A stretch of DNA of 64,000 bases from Hydractinia symbiolongicarpus (Eukaryota > Cnidaria > Hydrozoa > Anthoathecata > Hydractiniidae): positions 9,734,001 through 9,798,000 of the forward strand of contig NC_079884.1 in the NCBI RefSeq assembly GCF_029227915.1, read 5' to 3'. Each line of letters begins with the position of its first letter. Positions within the stretch are counted from its first letter, which is position 1. The translations under genes were made by a program, and so were the position numbers. Of the stretch, positions 11,561 to 30,700 are shown piece by piece. Under the pieces are notes generated by a model, which worked only from the letters and a program-made list of their open reading frames with translations, was not told the DNA's origin and ran no database searches.

Positions 11561-12970
11561 TTCCTATCTTTGTTAGGTTTGTTTACAATTTCTTTTCGCG
11601 CGAACTTTTTTACTTGACAAGTCCAGTCCTCTTTTACAAACTTTTCAAAAGAGTGTACTGGAAGATAAGTCGACCTCGGCGACCGGTTTCCAATTTTATA
11701 AAATGGCGGCATAGATGTGGCGATTAAATGTTTCTAAGTTTTTTTTGACCTGACTGCTGATCTAATCTGGTGATGTTTTGTCAACACATTCTATATTTAG
11801 AGCCCAAAAAAATCAAGTGTTTTTAAAGCTTTACAATTTTGAAAAAACAAACATTTTTTATGCCACCGAATAGAGATAGCTATAGCTAGCTAACTATAGC
11901 TAGACTAAAAGTCCCTGCTGGCTACCAGCAGAGTGGTGGTGGAAGGGAAAGCATGGACGTTTCACAGTCAAACTCTCACAAAAGTAGCTTTAATTAATTA
12001 AGCTAAACTAGCTAAAACCACACAATATGTTAGCTAGGTTTGAAGTTGCAAAACTGAAAAATTCAGCCACTGTGAAAAGGTGATTGGGTAAAAGGTGTGT
12101 TCTATCATCATAGACCTTAGCAGGCAAAAAAATGTGGCCGCTAGGTAAAGGAAGATCCTTTTCAGTTTTTTTATTTGCACAAGGGTATCGCTGATGGCTT
12201 TATATATATGAATTATATGTCAATCAGAAGTTATTCATCTAGCTACACTGGAGTAGTTTAAAACCTGAACAATGTTTCCATGGAAAGAAATTGGCTAAAA
12301 AAGACTATTCTTTAGCAAGCTCTTGCATCTTTTTTCCTGCCATGCAGTTGTTAGAGCCAAAATTGGGTACCACATAAAAAGTAAACATTCAAGAAATGCT
12401 AAATGTCTACCCTGAAATATATGGACCTGTAATTGGTTTAAAAGTATCATGACATTTGCTGACCAGGATATTTCTCTACAGTAGTAAATATATATCTCTT
12501 TAATAATAGCCGTATTCCGTCTGTCTTTCCGCGAAAGACACGTCATGTTACAGAAACACAAAATGCAGTATATAAAGGAAGGGCAACCCAGTGGATTTTC
12601 CACGGGTTAACACTAAGTCTATATTATAATACCCGTATATGTCTGTCTGTCACGCAAATTGGCAGCTTAGCTGTGCAAGTATATAGCGAGACGTATAATA
12701 AGGACGGGCAAACCCATGGATTTTTCAACAGGCTAAGGACTAGTATGTATATATTAGTAGTAAATAATATATTCTGAAGTATAACCCGTTTACAACTTTA
12801 TGCCACACAGCTTAGCTACCTAGCTACATTTTTGCCGTGGTGATTACTGTACACCAATTAAAATATGTATTTTCTATCACCTTAAAAGACTTTATCATAG
12901 TGACAATTAGTAGCAGGGTTTAAATTAAATCAATGTTAATGTTGTATAATGGTCATCGTAAAATCAAATA
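11561..12970. other. Divergent intergenic region between the minus-strand gene and NELFE
   Basis: The 1.4 kb region must contain both promoters. Near 11600 there is a GCGCGA-containing patch (TTCTTTTCGCGCGAAC) close to the start of the minus gene. Around 11880-12035 the short motif AGCTA is repeated many times. The 12506-12755 stretch is a diverged two-copy tandem repeat, listed separately. No distinct core promoter element can be claimed. Confidence 0.4.
12506..12755. repeat. Diverged two-copy tandem repeat (~125 bp units)
   Basis: Two neighbouring blocks share TAATAnCCGTAT, GTCTGTCT, AGGnCGGGCAAnCCCA, GGATTTTnCAnnGG and AAGnCTAnTAT in the same order (about 12506-12627 and 12628-12755). The units are diverged, so this is an old duplication, probably derived from a mobile element. 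Confidence 0.55.
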
Positions 12971-19272
<6,302 letters not shown>

Positions 19273-20624
19273 AGACAAGTTGGTTTCCTTCAACTTTTAT
19301 GGAGAAATAACGAGCTGCAAAAAAGCTGAATTTGTAATCGGTAACACTTATATTTATACACGATGTATAAGTACGATTTACCGACAATTTACCGACGCAA
19401 AGTTAGATCTATGATTTGCATTGTCAAAAAGCGAGCAGTTGGCAAAAACCCTTTTGACAGGAAGAACAACTAGCGTCTGCGTTTATATGAGAATTTGGAT
19501 CTATTTTTTATTGATGGTACTTTTGGTTTATTAAAAAGTTTTTACAAAGAAATTAATGTGCTCAATGTTTACTCCTCTTAAACTGACAGTAATTTTTTTA
19601 AGTGCAGCAGATAAGTAATTTTAAGTACAAAGTTGTTGTTTTTTATATTTGTTGTGCATTAATAACCCCTTTTAGCGAGACCTCTGGACCGAATAAGATT
19701 TAGGGGTTTGATCATTGGATAATTATTTGGTAGAAGAAGATTAGGCCTCTCAATCGCAAAAAAATAACAAACAGTATGAAAGTATACAAGAAAGGTGTAG
19801 AAGAATGTTCATTTCTACCATCCTGAACATAAATGATTGCAAAGAAGGCGGAATTTCAAAGCTCATAACCACAAGCAATTAAGAGAGTTGTTTCTGTTTG
19901 AGTAATACGCTCTGCGAACTTGTCAATGATTACAGCGAACAGAATTTCAAATTATTTGGTTAGATCTAAAATCTAAAATTACTTATTTTTGCTAACATCT
20001 ACGACTATATTCCTTAATCTTTCGCACTTTTTCGGTTGGTTGGGCGGATTGTTTTACCCTGCACGCCTTGAGGAAATTGCAGCTAGCGTATTTCGTTGTT
20101 TACTCGGCTAATGTAACTTTGAAAAAGTTCTGGCCAAGCTGTTTGGCCATTTCAAGGAATAGCCGAAAAATAGTCTTTTGCAAAAATATTCGGTGTGGGA
20201 TTGTAGATACCCTGTCTATTAAATTTTTGGATATAGAGAGTTGACTCCTTCAATTAGAACATTTTTTATAAAATTTAGAACAAACGCAGCACAAACAAGT
20301 AAAATTTAGGCTGCTTCTCAGCATTTGACGTAATACAAAAAATAAACTTGGCAAATAGTATTTTTTTATTATCTCTCCAAGATGCATCCAGTGGCACAAG
20401 CAGGGTTTTTTTATACTCATTTTAAAATTTTAGTTCTACAGTGGCGTACATGGAATTTTATATAAGTACCTAGGACCTCTCGTGCACATTCTTAAATGTG
20501 TGTCTTAAGGGAACAAATTGTTTGCGAGAAAAAATATGCGGAATAAAAAATTTCAAATGCTCAGATTTTTATTGAAATTGTGAATTTTATACTTATAAAA
20601 TATTATAATTTTATACTTATAAAA

Positions 20625-21110
20625 TATATACCTTACGGCAAAAATTTTCCCGATTTTCTGCCGGGTAAGAAATTTAACCTGAAATTCGCGAAAGTTATTT
20701 TTGCGAAAAATCAAATTTTTCTAAAAATCGCGAAAGTTTTTTCTAAGATTTAAAAGCCGAAAACTCTTAAATAACGACGGCTCTGGAGGACGAGGGTAGA
20801 AATAATAGAATCACAACGAAAAAACTAACCCTAAAAACTAACCCTAAAAATGGCTCCAAAGCCCGACTCATGTGGGGATATCAGCTATAAATCGAAAAAC
20901 GGAAGGGTTTGTATATCTTGCGTGTCATAAATTTCAAGACAAAAAACGAAGAGAAGAGTGAGACAATAATTTGGTGAATTGTCATTCGCGAAAGTTTTTG
21001 TTCCCAAACATGAACATTTTAGAAAATTCGCGAAAGTTTTTTCTGTAAAAATTTCGCGATTTTTTATTCTGGCGAAAATTTCCGCCTGCGAAAATTTCTG
21101 CCCTTAAAGT
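20625..21110. repeat. TTCGCGAAAG-rich MITE
   Basis: The left end (CCTTACGGCAAAAATTTTCC) and the right end, read in reverse complement (CTTTAAGGGCAGAAATTTTCG), form imperfect inverted termini about 485 bp apart. Both subterminal regions carry ATTCGCGAAAGTTnTTT in mirrored order. It is a non-autonomous element related in motif to those at 18727, 57670 and 62870. Confidence 0.6.
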
Positions 21111-22236
21111 AAGTTAAAATGCGAAGTAAAAGATTGTTAATGCCTGTTCTTGTTTAAAAGATGCTGAATTTAACCTTGAATATGACGCAAATCCTCAAAC
21201 ATTCTCTGCCACTGTGAAGTCCGTATGTTCAGCCAAATGTTTTATTATGTTGACTACTACACAACTACTAGAATGCATTGCGCATTTGGCACATAGAGGA
21301 ATGGTGGAATGCTAGATTATTTTCTTCCACATTTAATTGAGGAGGTACACGCATTTTTTATGGAATAGTGTATTTTTTTCAGTACATGTTTCCTAACTTT
21401 TCAAATATCATCTTGATATATCCTAGCATACTGTGAGCACAGTTAAGATTGAAAGATCTAAGAATGCACTGGTGCAAAAATCACCTCCCTAGGGCGGGGT
21501 TGTTTAAGCAGCGTTATTCAAGTGGCAAACAGAAAACTAGATTTTGTGGGGAAAAGAATTATAAATGTAACCTGAGAAAAGATGTTTTACACAAATGGGA
21601 TAAGGATAGAAGGTTATTGAGATAACAAACACGAACCTTAACCTTGCTGTCCGAGATTTTTAGAAAGAGAAAAACGGTCCTGAAGGGGACGTGGTTGATT
21701 TCGAACGTTCAATTAGCATTTTAAGGGCTTCAAATCAACGAATTGATGTTTTTTTCTTAAAATATCATTACCCCCTTCATTTTTGTTGTTATACAATAGA
21801 GAGAGTATTTTCAGTAATTCAAACGCCAGGCTATTTGGACCAATTCTTGACTTCCCTTTTTCTAACCCGATTTTCCTTTCGCATACTCAAGTAATTAATG
21901 TTTTATTTTCGTTCTCTGTGTTTGATGAAATAGTATTTGCAATTGATGGATATGTTTAAAATAAATCTGTTAGTACTATTATCATAAAAGTGGGATGGTA
22001 TAAATGTTAAAGGGTCGCTGGTCCGCTCTCTTTAAATCCGCAACCCTTTATAAATTTTTAATTTATAATTAACTAAATAATTTTTTACAGGGATGTCACA
22101 AATACATTGGAAAGTTGACGTTACTATAACGACACAGCAGAAACGAAAATATCAATTTAACAGTTCAATTTTTTCTAATAATTGCCAACTCATTTGTAAT
22201 CAGCATGCCGTCGTCGCACATACTACGGACAGAATA

Positions 22237-22632
22237 ACTTCTGGAACCACGCAGACATAATATTCCCAATCGCAACAAACTAAACGAAATTTTGCGTCTA
22301 AGCCACGCTACAACTTCTCCATTTGTTTCATCTCTTTTTCTGCGATCATGTCGGCTAGTCTGGATACAAAAACACTTGTTTCTCGACTCACACCTCCGTT
22401 GATGTTGAATATTAATGGTGTAAATGTCCCGTGTTCGACATCTATGATGCGTCTGTTATAAGATCTCTTTCTCTTCAGAAGCAAATAATGATAACATTGT
22501 TTGGTGTGAATCACTTGGAACGATCGGATTAAAGATCCTTACGTCTAAGTATGCTCGTTGCCCTCCTTGCTAAAATTTCTTGCGCTGATATCTGCCCTTG
22601 CTTCGGCGTCTGTAACTGCAAGACGTGGAAAA
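22237..22632 (-). pseudogene. Reverse-transcriptase-type retroelement fragment (C-terminal part)
   Basis: On the minus strand three frames together read DVRIFNPIVPSD, then KKRSYNRRIIDVEHGTFTPL and IFNINGGVS, then, after a frameshift, EVVAWLRRKISFSLLRLGIL and CLRGSRS. The block order FNP...Y..R...VEH..FTPL...GG...LR...SFSLLR....CLRGSR is one I know from the C-terminal part of a widespread invertebrate retroelement polyprotein. Two frameshifts within 400 bases show that it is dead. The exact clade is not assigned. Confidence 0.6.
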
Positions 22633-24799
22633 TCATTTGCTTCACTAGTCAGCAGGAGAATTTACATCGCAAGTCTCTGCATACCTCCTACAATAAAGTA
22701 GCCATAAAATCATAAAACTCGCTGTGACGAATATTCACAAAACCAGCAACATGACACGACAATGCATGCTCAAACGAATTTTGTTTGTCACATGCACAAA
22801 TTCGTAGCCAGCCTTTCATATGCTTCATCTATAACATAGAAACTAAACAAGTTTATTGACGTCAATATTGTCACGTGATCAAAAAGAAGTCATGACAATT
22901 TACAAACGTCATTATAAATGACGTCAAATACATTTACTGAAATGTTACATTTGAAACATCGCGACAACAGCAGCAGAACTTTCTAATGGGCAAGGTAGGT
23001 AAAAAAAACACACAACTCATCTTTTTATTTACAACAAAAAGCATTTTAGATTATAAACAAAACTAGCGTTGCTTAGATATCCTAAAACGAGAATAAAAAG
23101 CCAGAAAACAGACTCGTTTTATCTATGAACGCTATACATGCCTTTTTGCTATCTTTCTTAGTAACTTCTTCGTTCAAACTTGTGCTTATGTGGAAGATTT
23201 TTTTAGCTTTAGAGAACAACATTAAGTGAAAAGATGCAAGATGTGATACACAAAAGAAAAAAAAAAAGCCATCTGGACGAAGGAAAAGAAATGAAAGCAC
23301 AAGCAAGCAAGGACATTTATTTATTACAAAGAAAGGACAACCCAGGTAAGAGAGATTTTCCAGCAGAGTGTCTTAATCTTGACCCTTTCTAGCGCGAATA
23401 TCTTTCCCTGACTTAATAAACAAATATATAGACCCTGGCCATCTCCTTTTGCCATTAGCACGAAGGATATCTCCAATAAAAGCAACTAAGGTATATATAA
23501 GGCATATATCATATTTAATTTTGAATATTTGGAGTACAAATTCCATTAGAAATTAAAAACAAACTCTCTTTACTATACGTTCAACACCAATTAAGAAATG
23601 AAGGAGTTTAACTTTTGTAAACAACAAAGTGCTGTATTCGATTCATTGATTCGTGTAAAAGAATTTACCGACTGAAGACTGATAAAAATGTGTTGAAAAT
23701 CGGTAAAAAAAAACATAGATTACTTGATAAGAAGTTCATAAGTTTTACTTACCTCTGCAAAACTATTTTTTGAACATGACTCTCAACATGACAATACGAT
23801 TTAGAAATTTGTAATACCCTTAATTCTAAACTGTCAGAAAAAAAAAATTAAATTAAAATTATAAACGCTCCTCTGCTGTCTACCTGCGTTCCTGTTTAAA
23901 ATTGTTGTTTTAAAAAATTCAAAGTTTTTTTTCTTCATTTGAATTTTCGAACGATATTTTCGAACGTTGTGTTTCGAAAGAATATATTCCGTGGCTAAGG
24001 ATAAACTAATCATCCCACACATACCTTGTACAACATGCCGTATGTTTTTACGTACTATAAATTCTTGCCTAAAGTCTCCTTATGTATGTTCTTTGAAAGT
24101 TAAACAGAACTCAAATGTAATATTGTAACAAGACGTGCGATGATTAGCATTTATTTTCTGGTAACTTTCCTTATCCCGAATATTTTTTCAAGTCGTCAGC
24201 GACTTTTGATGATGTAAGGTAGTCTCGTGCATACAATTTGGCGTTCATGGACCACATACACATATACATGGACCAATCCTTTAATTTACACACACACACA
24301 AGTACACATGTACAACACACAACTGAATCGACAACAAATAAACCACTGTTAAGCTCACTGTGCACAACAAAATCCCTCTCAGGCACGCCTGTTACGCTAC
24401 GCGTAACACGGTCACCTGTCTCATACATAATGTTAGCAAGTGGCCGACGGAATCAAATGCGCCGAAAAAAGTTGCATTGTAAATCTGCATGCAGCGACCT
24501 GGCCTCATGAGTGTCTTTGATTCACATTAAAAAACACGGCATTTGCACAATACGACATCTGAATGGCATTAAATAATAAAATTAGTTTAGATTGACAAAC
24601 TGCTTTTGTCCCCAGTATTAAAGGACAAAAGAGAAATTTATCATATACAAAAAGAAATTGAATACACCTGCAACATGCTTTTGCGGACAATGTGCAACAC
24701 AGCCTTACAAGAACTACAAATCTAACAACTCATGGAACCACATTCTCAAAAGAGATGACAATTAAAAACTTTTAAAAAATCATCTAAAGTTGTCGTAGA

Positions 24800-27700
24800 A
24801 AACCAATGCCTCTTCGTGACGTGTTTGTGAATGACGTTTAAAATGAACGTTGTTTGTCGTTCTGCGACTATATCTGCGATTTTAAACAATGTCATTAAAT
24901 AAACACGCTTGGTTTACCGAAATAGTCAATGCCCCTGTAACAGCTCTTAAGAAAACAAGACTAAACTACGCCTGAAAATTCCAATTGTAAACCAAGCAAG
25001 CAGGAAAGATTCTACTAAACACATCAAAAAAAGTTGCAAATAGGAGACATATGGTTTACTTGGAAGTTATCAGAGTCCTAACCAAGTAAACACACTTGGC
25101 ATAACGAATACTTTAACTGGAGAGACTTTTGCAAGAAAAAAACCCGCAAATTTTCGCGAGATAAACTTTCGCGAAAATGGCAAAAAACGCGAATTCGAAA
25201 AAGTTTCTCTCGCAAAAGTTTCTCAAATTAAAGTAGTCAACGCAGCTACAGCAGCATTTTCAAAAGATCTGGTTTAATTGAAATTTGACAGACTCTTACG
25301 CAGGTACTTTAATGTCTTATCTTAAACATATAAAGCACATTGTACGTAAAATATAACAAAGTGCAATAAATATGTTGAGACTTGACAATTTAAACAAAAG
25401 TTCAAAACACAATTCCACATCAGCTGTACAGTGAAACATGTTTTAACGACTTTCATCCAGTAAGAGCCGTACATTGTAGATATGAAAGTTCAAAACACAG
25501 GGAAGGAATTTAGCCATAAAGAAAAGGCTTAAAGCACTGTACAGTCATGCAAACGAGAAACTTACATTCAAGATCCTGAATTTGTGGATAATTTGAAGCA
25601 AAGTTTTCGACGCAACCAAAAAGAAGATGACTATGAAGTCTGTTAGAACAACATACAAAGAAGAGGTACCATACCAATGTACCTTTAAGACGTGTTTTGA
25701 ATGACGTTTAATATGAACGCTGTTTGTCGTACTGCGACTATATCTGCGATTTTAAACAAGGTTATTAAGTAAACACGCTTGGCATAGCGAAATAGTCAAC
25801 GCAGCTAAAGCAGCATTTTGAAAATATCTTGTTTAATTGGAATTTGTCAGACTCTTACGCAGGTATGTTAATCTCTTATCTTAAAGCTATATACCACATT
25901 GTACGTATAATATATCAAAGCGTAATAAGTATGTTGAGACTTGACAATTTGAACAAAAGTTCAAAGCAAAGTCCAACATCAGTTGCACAGTGAAATATGT
26001 TTTAACGATTTTCATCCAATAACAGCTGTAAATTGTAGATATGAAAGTGCAAAAGACAGGGAAGGAATTTAGCCATATTGAAAAGGCTTAAAGCACTGTA
26101 CAATGTCATGCAAACAAGAAACTTACATTCAAGATCCTGAATTTGTGGATAATTTGAAGCAAAGTTTTCGACGCAACCAAAAAGAAGATGACTATGAAGT
26201 CTGTTAGAAAAACATACAAAGAAGAGGTACCATACCAATGTACCCTTAAGACGTGATTTGAATGACGTTTAAAATGAACGCTGTTTGTCGTACTGCGACT
26301 ATATCTGCGATTTTAAACAATGTCATTAAATAAACACGCTTGGTATAGCGAAATAGTCAACGCAGCTAAAGCAGCATTTTGAAAATGTCTTGTTTAATTG
26401 GAATTTTTTAGGCTCTTACAAAGGTATGTTAATCTCTTATCTTAAAGCTATATACCACATTGTACGTAAAATATATCCAAGTGTAATAAAGATGCTGAGA
26501 CTTGATAATTTAAACAAAAGTTAAAAGCAAAGTCCAATATCAGCTGCACAGTGAAACATGTTTTAACGATTTTCATCCAGTAACAGCTGTAAATTGTAGA
26601 TATGAAAGTGCAAAACACAGGGAAGGAATTTAGCCATAAAGACAAGGCTTAAAGCACTGTACAATGTCATGCAAACGAGAAACTTACATTCAAGATCCTG
26701 AGTTTGTGGATAATTCGAAGCAAAGTTTTCGACGCAATCAAAAAGAAGATGACTATGAAGTCTCTGAGAAGAGCATACAAAAAAAGGTGGTACCATAGCA
26801 ATGTACCTTTAAGACGTGTTTTGAATGACGTTTAATATGAACGCTGTTTGTCGTACTGCTACTATATCTGCGATTTTAAACAATGTCATTAAATAAACAC
26901 GCTTGGTATAGCGAAATAGTCAACGCAGCTAAAGCAGCATTTTGAAAATGTCTTGTTTAATTGGAATTTTTTAGGCTCTTACAAAGGTATGTTAATCTCT
27001 TATCTTAAACATATATACCACATTGTACGTAAAATATATCCAAGTGTAATAAAGATGTTGAGACTTGACAATTTAAACAAAAGTTCAAAGCAAAGTCCAA
27101 TATCAGCTGCACAGTGAAACATGTTTTAACGATTTTCATCCAGTAACAGCCGTACATTGTAGAAATGAAAGTGCAAAGGACAGGGAAGGAATTTAGCCAT
27201 AAAAAAAAGGCTTAAAGCAATGTTCAAGGTCATGCAAACGAGAAAATTACATCGAAAATCCTGAATTTGTGGATGATTTGAGACAAAAAAGAGATGACAA
27301 TAAAGTCTTTTAAAACAACATGCATAGAGGACGTACAATACCAATGCACCTTCAAGACGTGTTTTGAATGACGTTTAAAATGAACGCTGTTTGTCGTACT
27401 GCGACTATATCTGCGATTTTAAACAATGTCATTAAATAAACACGCTTGGTATAGCGAAATAGTCAACGCAGCTAAAGCAGCATTTTGAAAATGTCTTGTT
27501 TAATTGGAATTTTTTAGGCTCTTACAAAGGTATGTTAATCTCTTATCTTAAACATATATACCACATTGTACGTAAAATATATCCAAGTGTAATAAAGATG
27601 TTGAGACTTGACAATTTAAACAAAAGTTCAAAGCAAAGTCCAATATCAGCTGCACAGTGAAACATGTTTTAACGATTTTCATCCAGTAACAGCCGTACAT

Positions 27701-30700
27701 TGTAGAAATGAAAGTGCAAAGGACAGGGAAGGAATTTAGCCATAAAGAAAAGGCTTAAAGCAATGTTCAAGGTCATGCAAACGAGAAAATTACATCGAAA
27801 ATCCTGAATTTGTGGATGATTTGAGACAAAAAAGAGATGACAATAAAGTCTTTTAAAACAACATACATAGAGGACGTACAATACCAATGCACCTTCAAGA
27901 CGTGTTTTGAATGACGTTTAAAATGAACGCTGTTTGTCGTACTGCGACTATATCTGCGATTTTAAACAATGTCATTAAATAAACACGCTTGGTATAGCGA
28001 AATAGTCAACGCAACTAAAGCAGCATTTTTAAAATATCTGGTTTAATTGGAATTTGTCAGGCTCTTACGCAGGTATGTTAATCTCTTATCTTAAAGCCAT
28101 ATACTACATTGTACGTAAAGTATATCAAAGCGTAATAAGTATGTTGAGACTTGACAATGTGAACAAAAGTTCAAAGCAAAGTCCAACATCAGCTGCACAG
28201 TGAAATATGTTTTAACGATTTTCATCCAATAACAGCTGTAAATTGTAGATATGAAAGTGCAAAACACAGGGAAGGAATTTAGCCATAAAGACAAGGCTTA
28301 AAGCACTGTACAATGTCATGCAAACGAGAAACTTACATTCAAGATCCTGAGTTTGTGGATAATTCGAAGCAAAGTTTTCGACGCAATCAAAAGGAAGATG
28401 ACTATGAAGTCTCTGAGAAAAGCATACAAAGAGGTGGTACCATAGCAATGTACCTTTAAGACGTGTTTTGAATGACGTTTAATATGAATGCTGTTTGTCG
28501 TACTGCGACTATATCCGCGATTTTAAACAATGTCATTAAGTAAACACACTTGGTATAGCAAAATAGTCAACGCAGCTAAAGCAGCATTTTGAAAATATCT
28601 TGTTTAATATGAATTTGTCAGGCTCTTACGCAGGTATGTTAATCTCTTATCTTAAACATATATACCACATTGTACGTAAAATATATCCAAGTGTAATAAA
28701 GATGTTGAGACTTGACAATTTAAACAAAAGTTCAAAGCAAAGTCCAATATCAGCTGCACAGTGAAACATGTTTTAACGATTTTCATCCAGTAACAGCCGT
28801 GCATTGTAGAAATGAAAGTGCAAAGGACAGGGAAGGAATTTAGCCATAAAGAAAAGGCTTAAAGCAATGTTCAAGGTCATGCAAACGAGAAAATTACATC
28901 AAAAATCTTGAATTTGTGGATGATTTGAGACAAAAAAGAGATGACAATAAAGTCTTTTAAAACAACATACATAGAGGACGTACAATACCAATGCACCTTC
29001 AAGACGTGTTTTGAATGACGTTTAAAATGAACGCTGTTTGTCGTACTGCGACTATATCTGCGATTTTAAACAATGTCATTAAATAAACACGCTTGGTATA
29101 GCGAAATAGTCAACGCAACTAAAGCAGCATTTTTAAAATATCTGGTTTAATTGGAATTTGTCAGGCTCTTACGCAGGTATGTTAATCTCTTATCTTAAAG
29201 CCATATACCACATTGTACGTAAAGTATATCAAAGCGAAATAAGTATGTTGAGACTTGACAATGTGAACAAAAGTTCAAAGCAAAGTCCAACATCAGCTGC
29301 ACAGTGAAATATGTTTTAACGATTTTCATCCAATAACAGCTGTAAATTGTAGATATGAAAGTGCAAAACACAGGGAAGGAATTTAGCCATAAAGAAAAGG
29401 CTTAAAGCAATGTTCAAGGTCATGCAAACGAGAAAATTACATCGAAAATCCTGAATTTGTGGATGATTTGAGACAAAAAAGAGATGACAATAAAGTCTTT
29501 TAAAACAACATACATAGAGGACGTACAATACCAATGCACCTTCAAGACGTGTTTTGAATGACGTTTAAAATGAACGCTGTTTGTCGTACTGCGACTATAT
29601 CTGCGATTTTAAACAATGTCATTAAATAAACACGCTTGGTATAGCGAAATAGTCAACGCAACTAAAGCAGCATTTTGAAAATGTCTTGTTTAATATTGAT
29701 TTGTCAGGCTCTTACGCAGGTATGTTAATCTCTTATCTTAAACATATATACCACATTGTACGTAAAGTATATCAAAGCGTAATAAGTATGTTGAGACTTG
29801 ACAATGTGAACAAAAGTTCAAAGCAAAGTCCAACATCAGCTGCACAGTGAAATATGTTTTAACGATTTTCATCCAATAACAGCTGTAAATTGTAGATATG
29901 AAAGTGCAAAACACAGGGAAGGAATTTAGCCATAAAGACAAGGCTTAAAGCACTGTACAATGTCATGCAAACGAGAAACTTACATTCAAGATCCTGAGTT
30001 TGTGGATAATTCGAAGCAAAGTTTTCGACGCAATCAAAAGGAAGATGACTATGAAGTCTCTGAGAAAAGCATACAAAGAGGTGGTACCATAGCAATGTAC
30101 CTTTAAGACGTGTTTTGAATGACGTTTAATATGAATGCTGTTTGTCGTACTGCGACTATATCCGCGATTTTAAACAATGTCATTAAGTAAACACACTTGG
30201 TATAGCGAAATAGTCAACGCAGCTAAAGCAGCATTTTGAAAATATCTTGTTTAATATGAATTTGTCAGGCTCTTACGCAGGTATGTTAATCTCTTATCTT
30301 AAACATATATACCACATTGTACGTAAAATATATCCAAGTGTAATAAAGATGTTGAGACTTGACAATTTAAACAAAAGTTCAAAGCAAAGTCCAATATCAG
30401 CTGCACAGTGAAACATGTTTTAACGATTTTCATCCAGTAACAGCCGTGCATTGTAGAAATGAAAGTGCAAAGGACAGGGAAGGAATTTAGCCATAAAGAA
30501 AAGGCTTAAAGCAATGTTCAAGGTCATGCAAACGAGAAAATTACATCAAAAATCTTGAATTTGTGGATGATTTGAGACAAAAAAGAGATGACAATAAAGT
30601 CTTTTAAAACAACATACATAGAGGACGTACAATACCAATGCACCTTCAAGACGTGTTTTGAATGACGTTTAAAATGAACGCTGTTTGTCGTACTGCGACT

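Larger units (their letters stand above)
19273..24800. other. Non-coding region between NELFE and the satellite array
   Basis: No gene is supported. 19273 to about 20240 is the part duplicated downstream of the array at 37647-39150. It holds the MITE at 20625-21110 and the reverse-transcriptase fragment at 22237-22632. A short (CA)n-like patch occurs near 24290. The remaining open frames are short and unstructured. Confidence 0.5.
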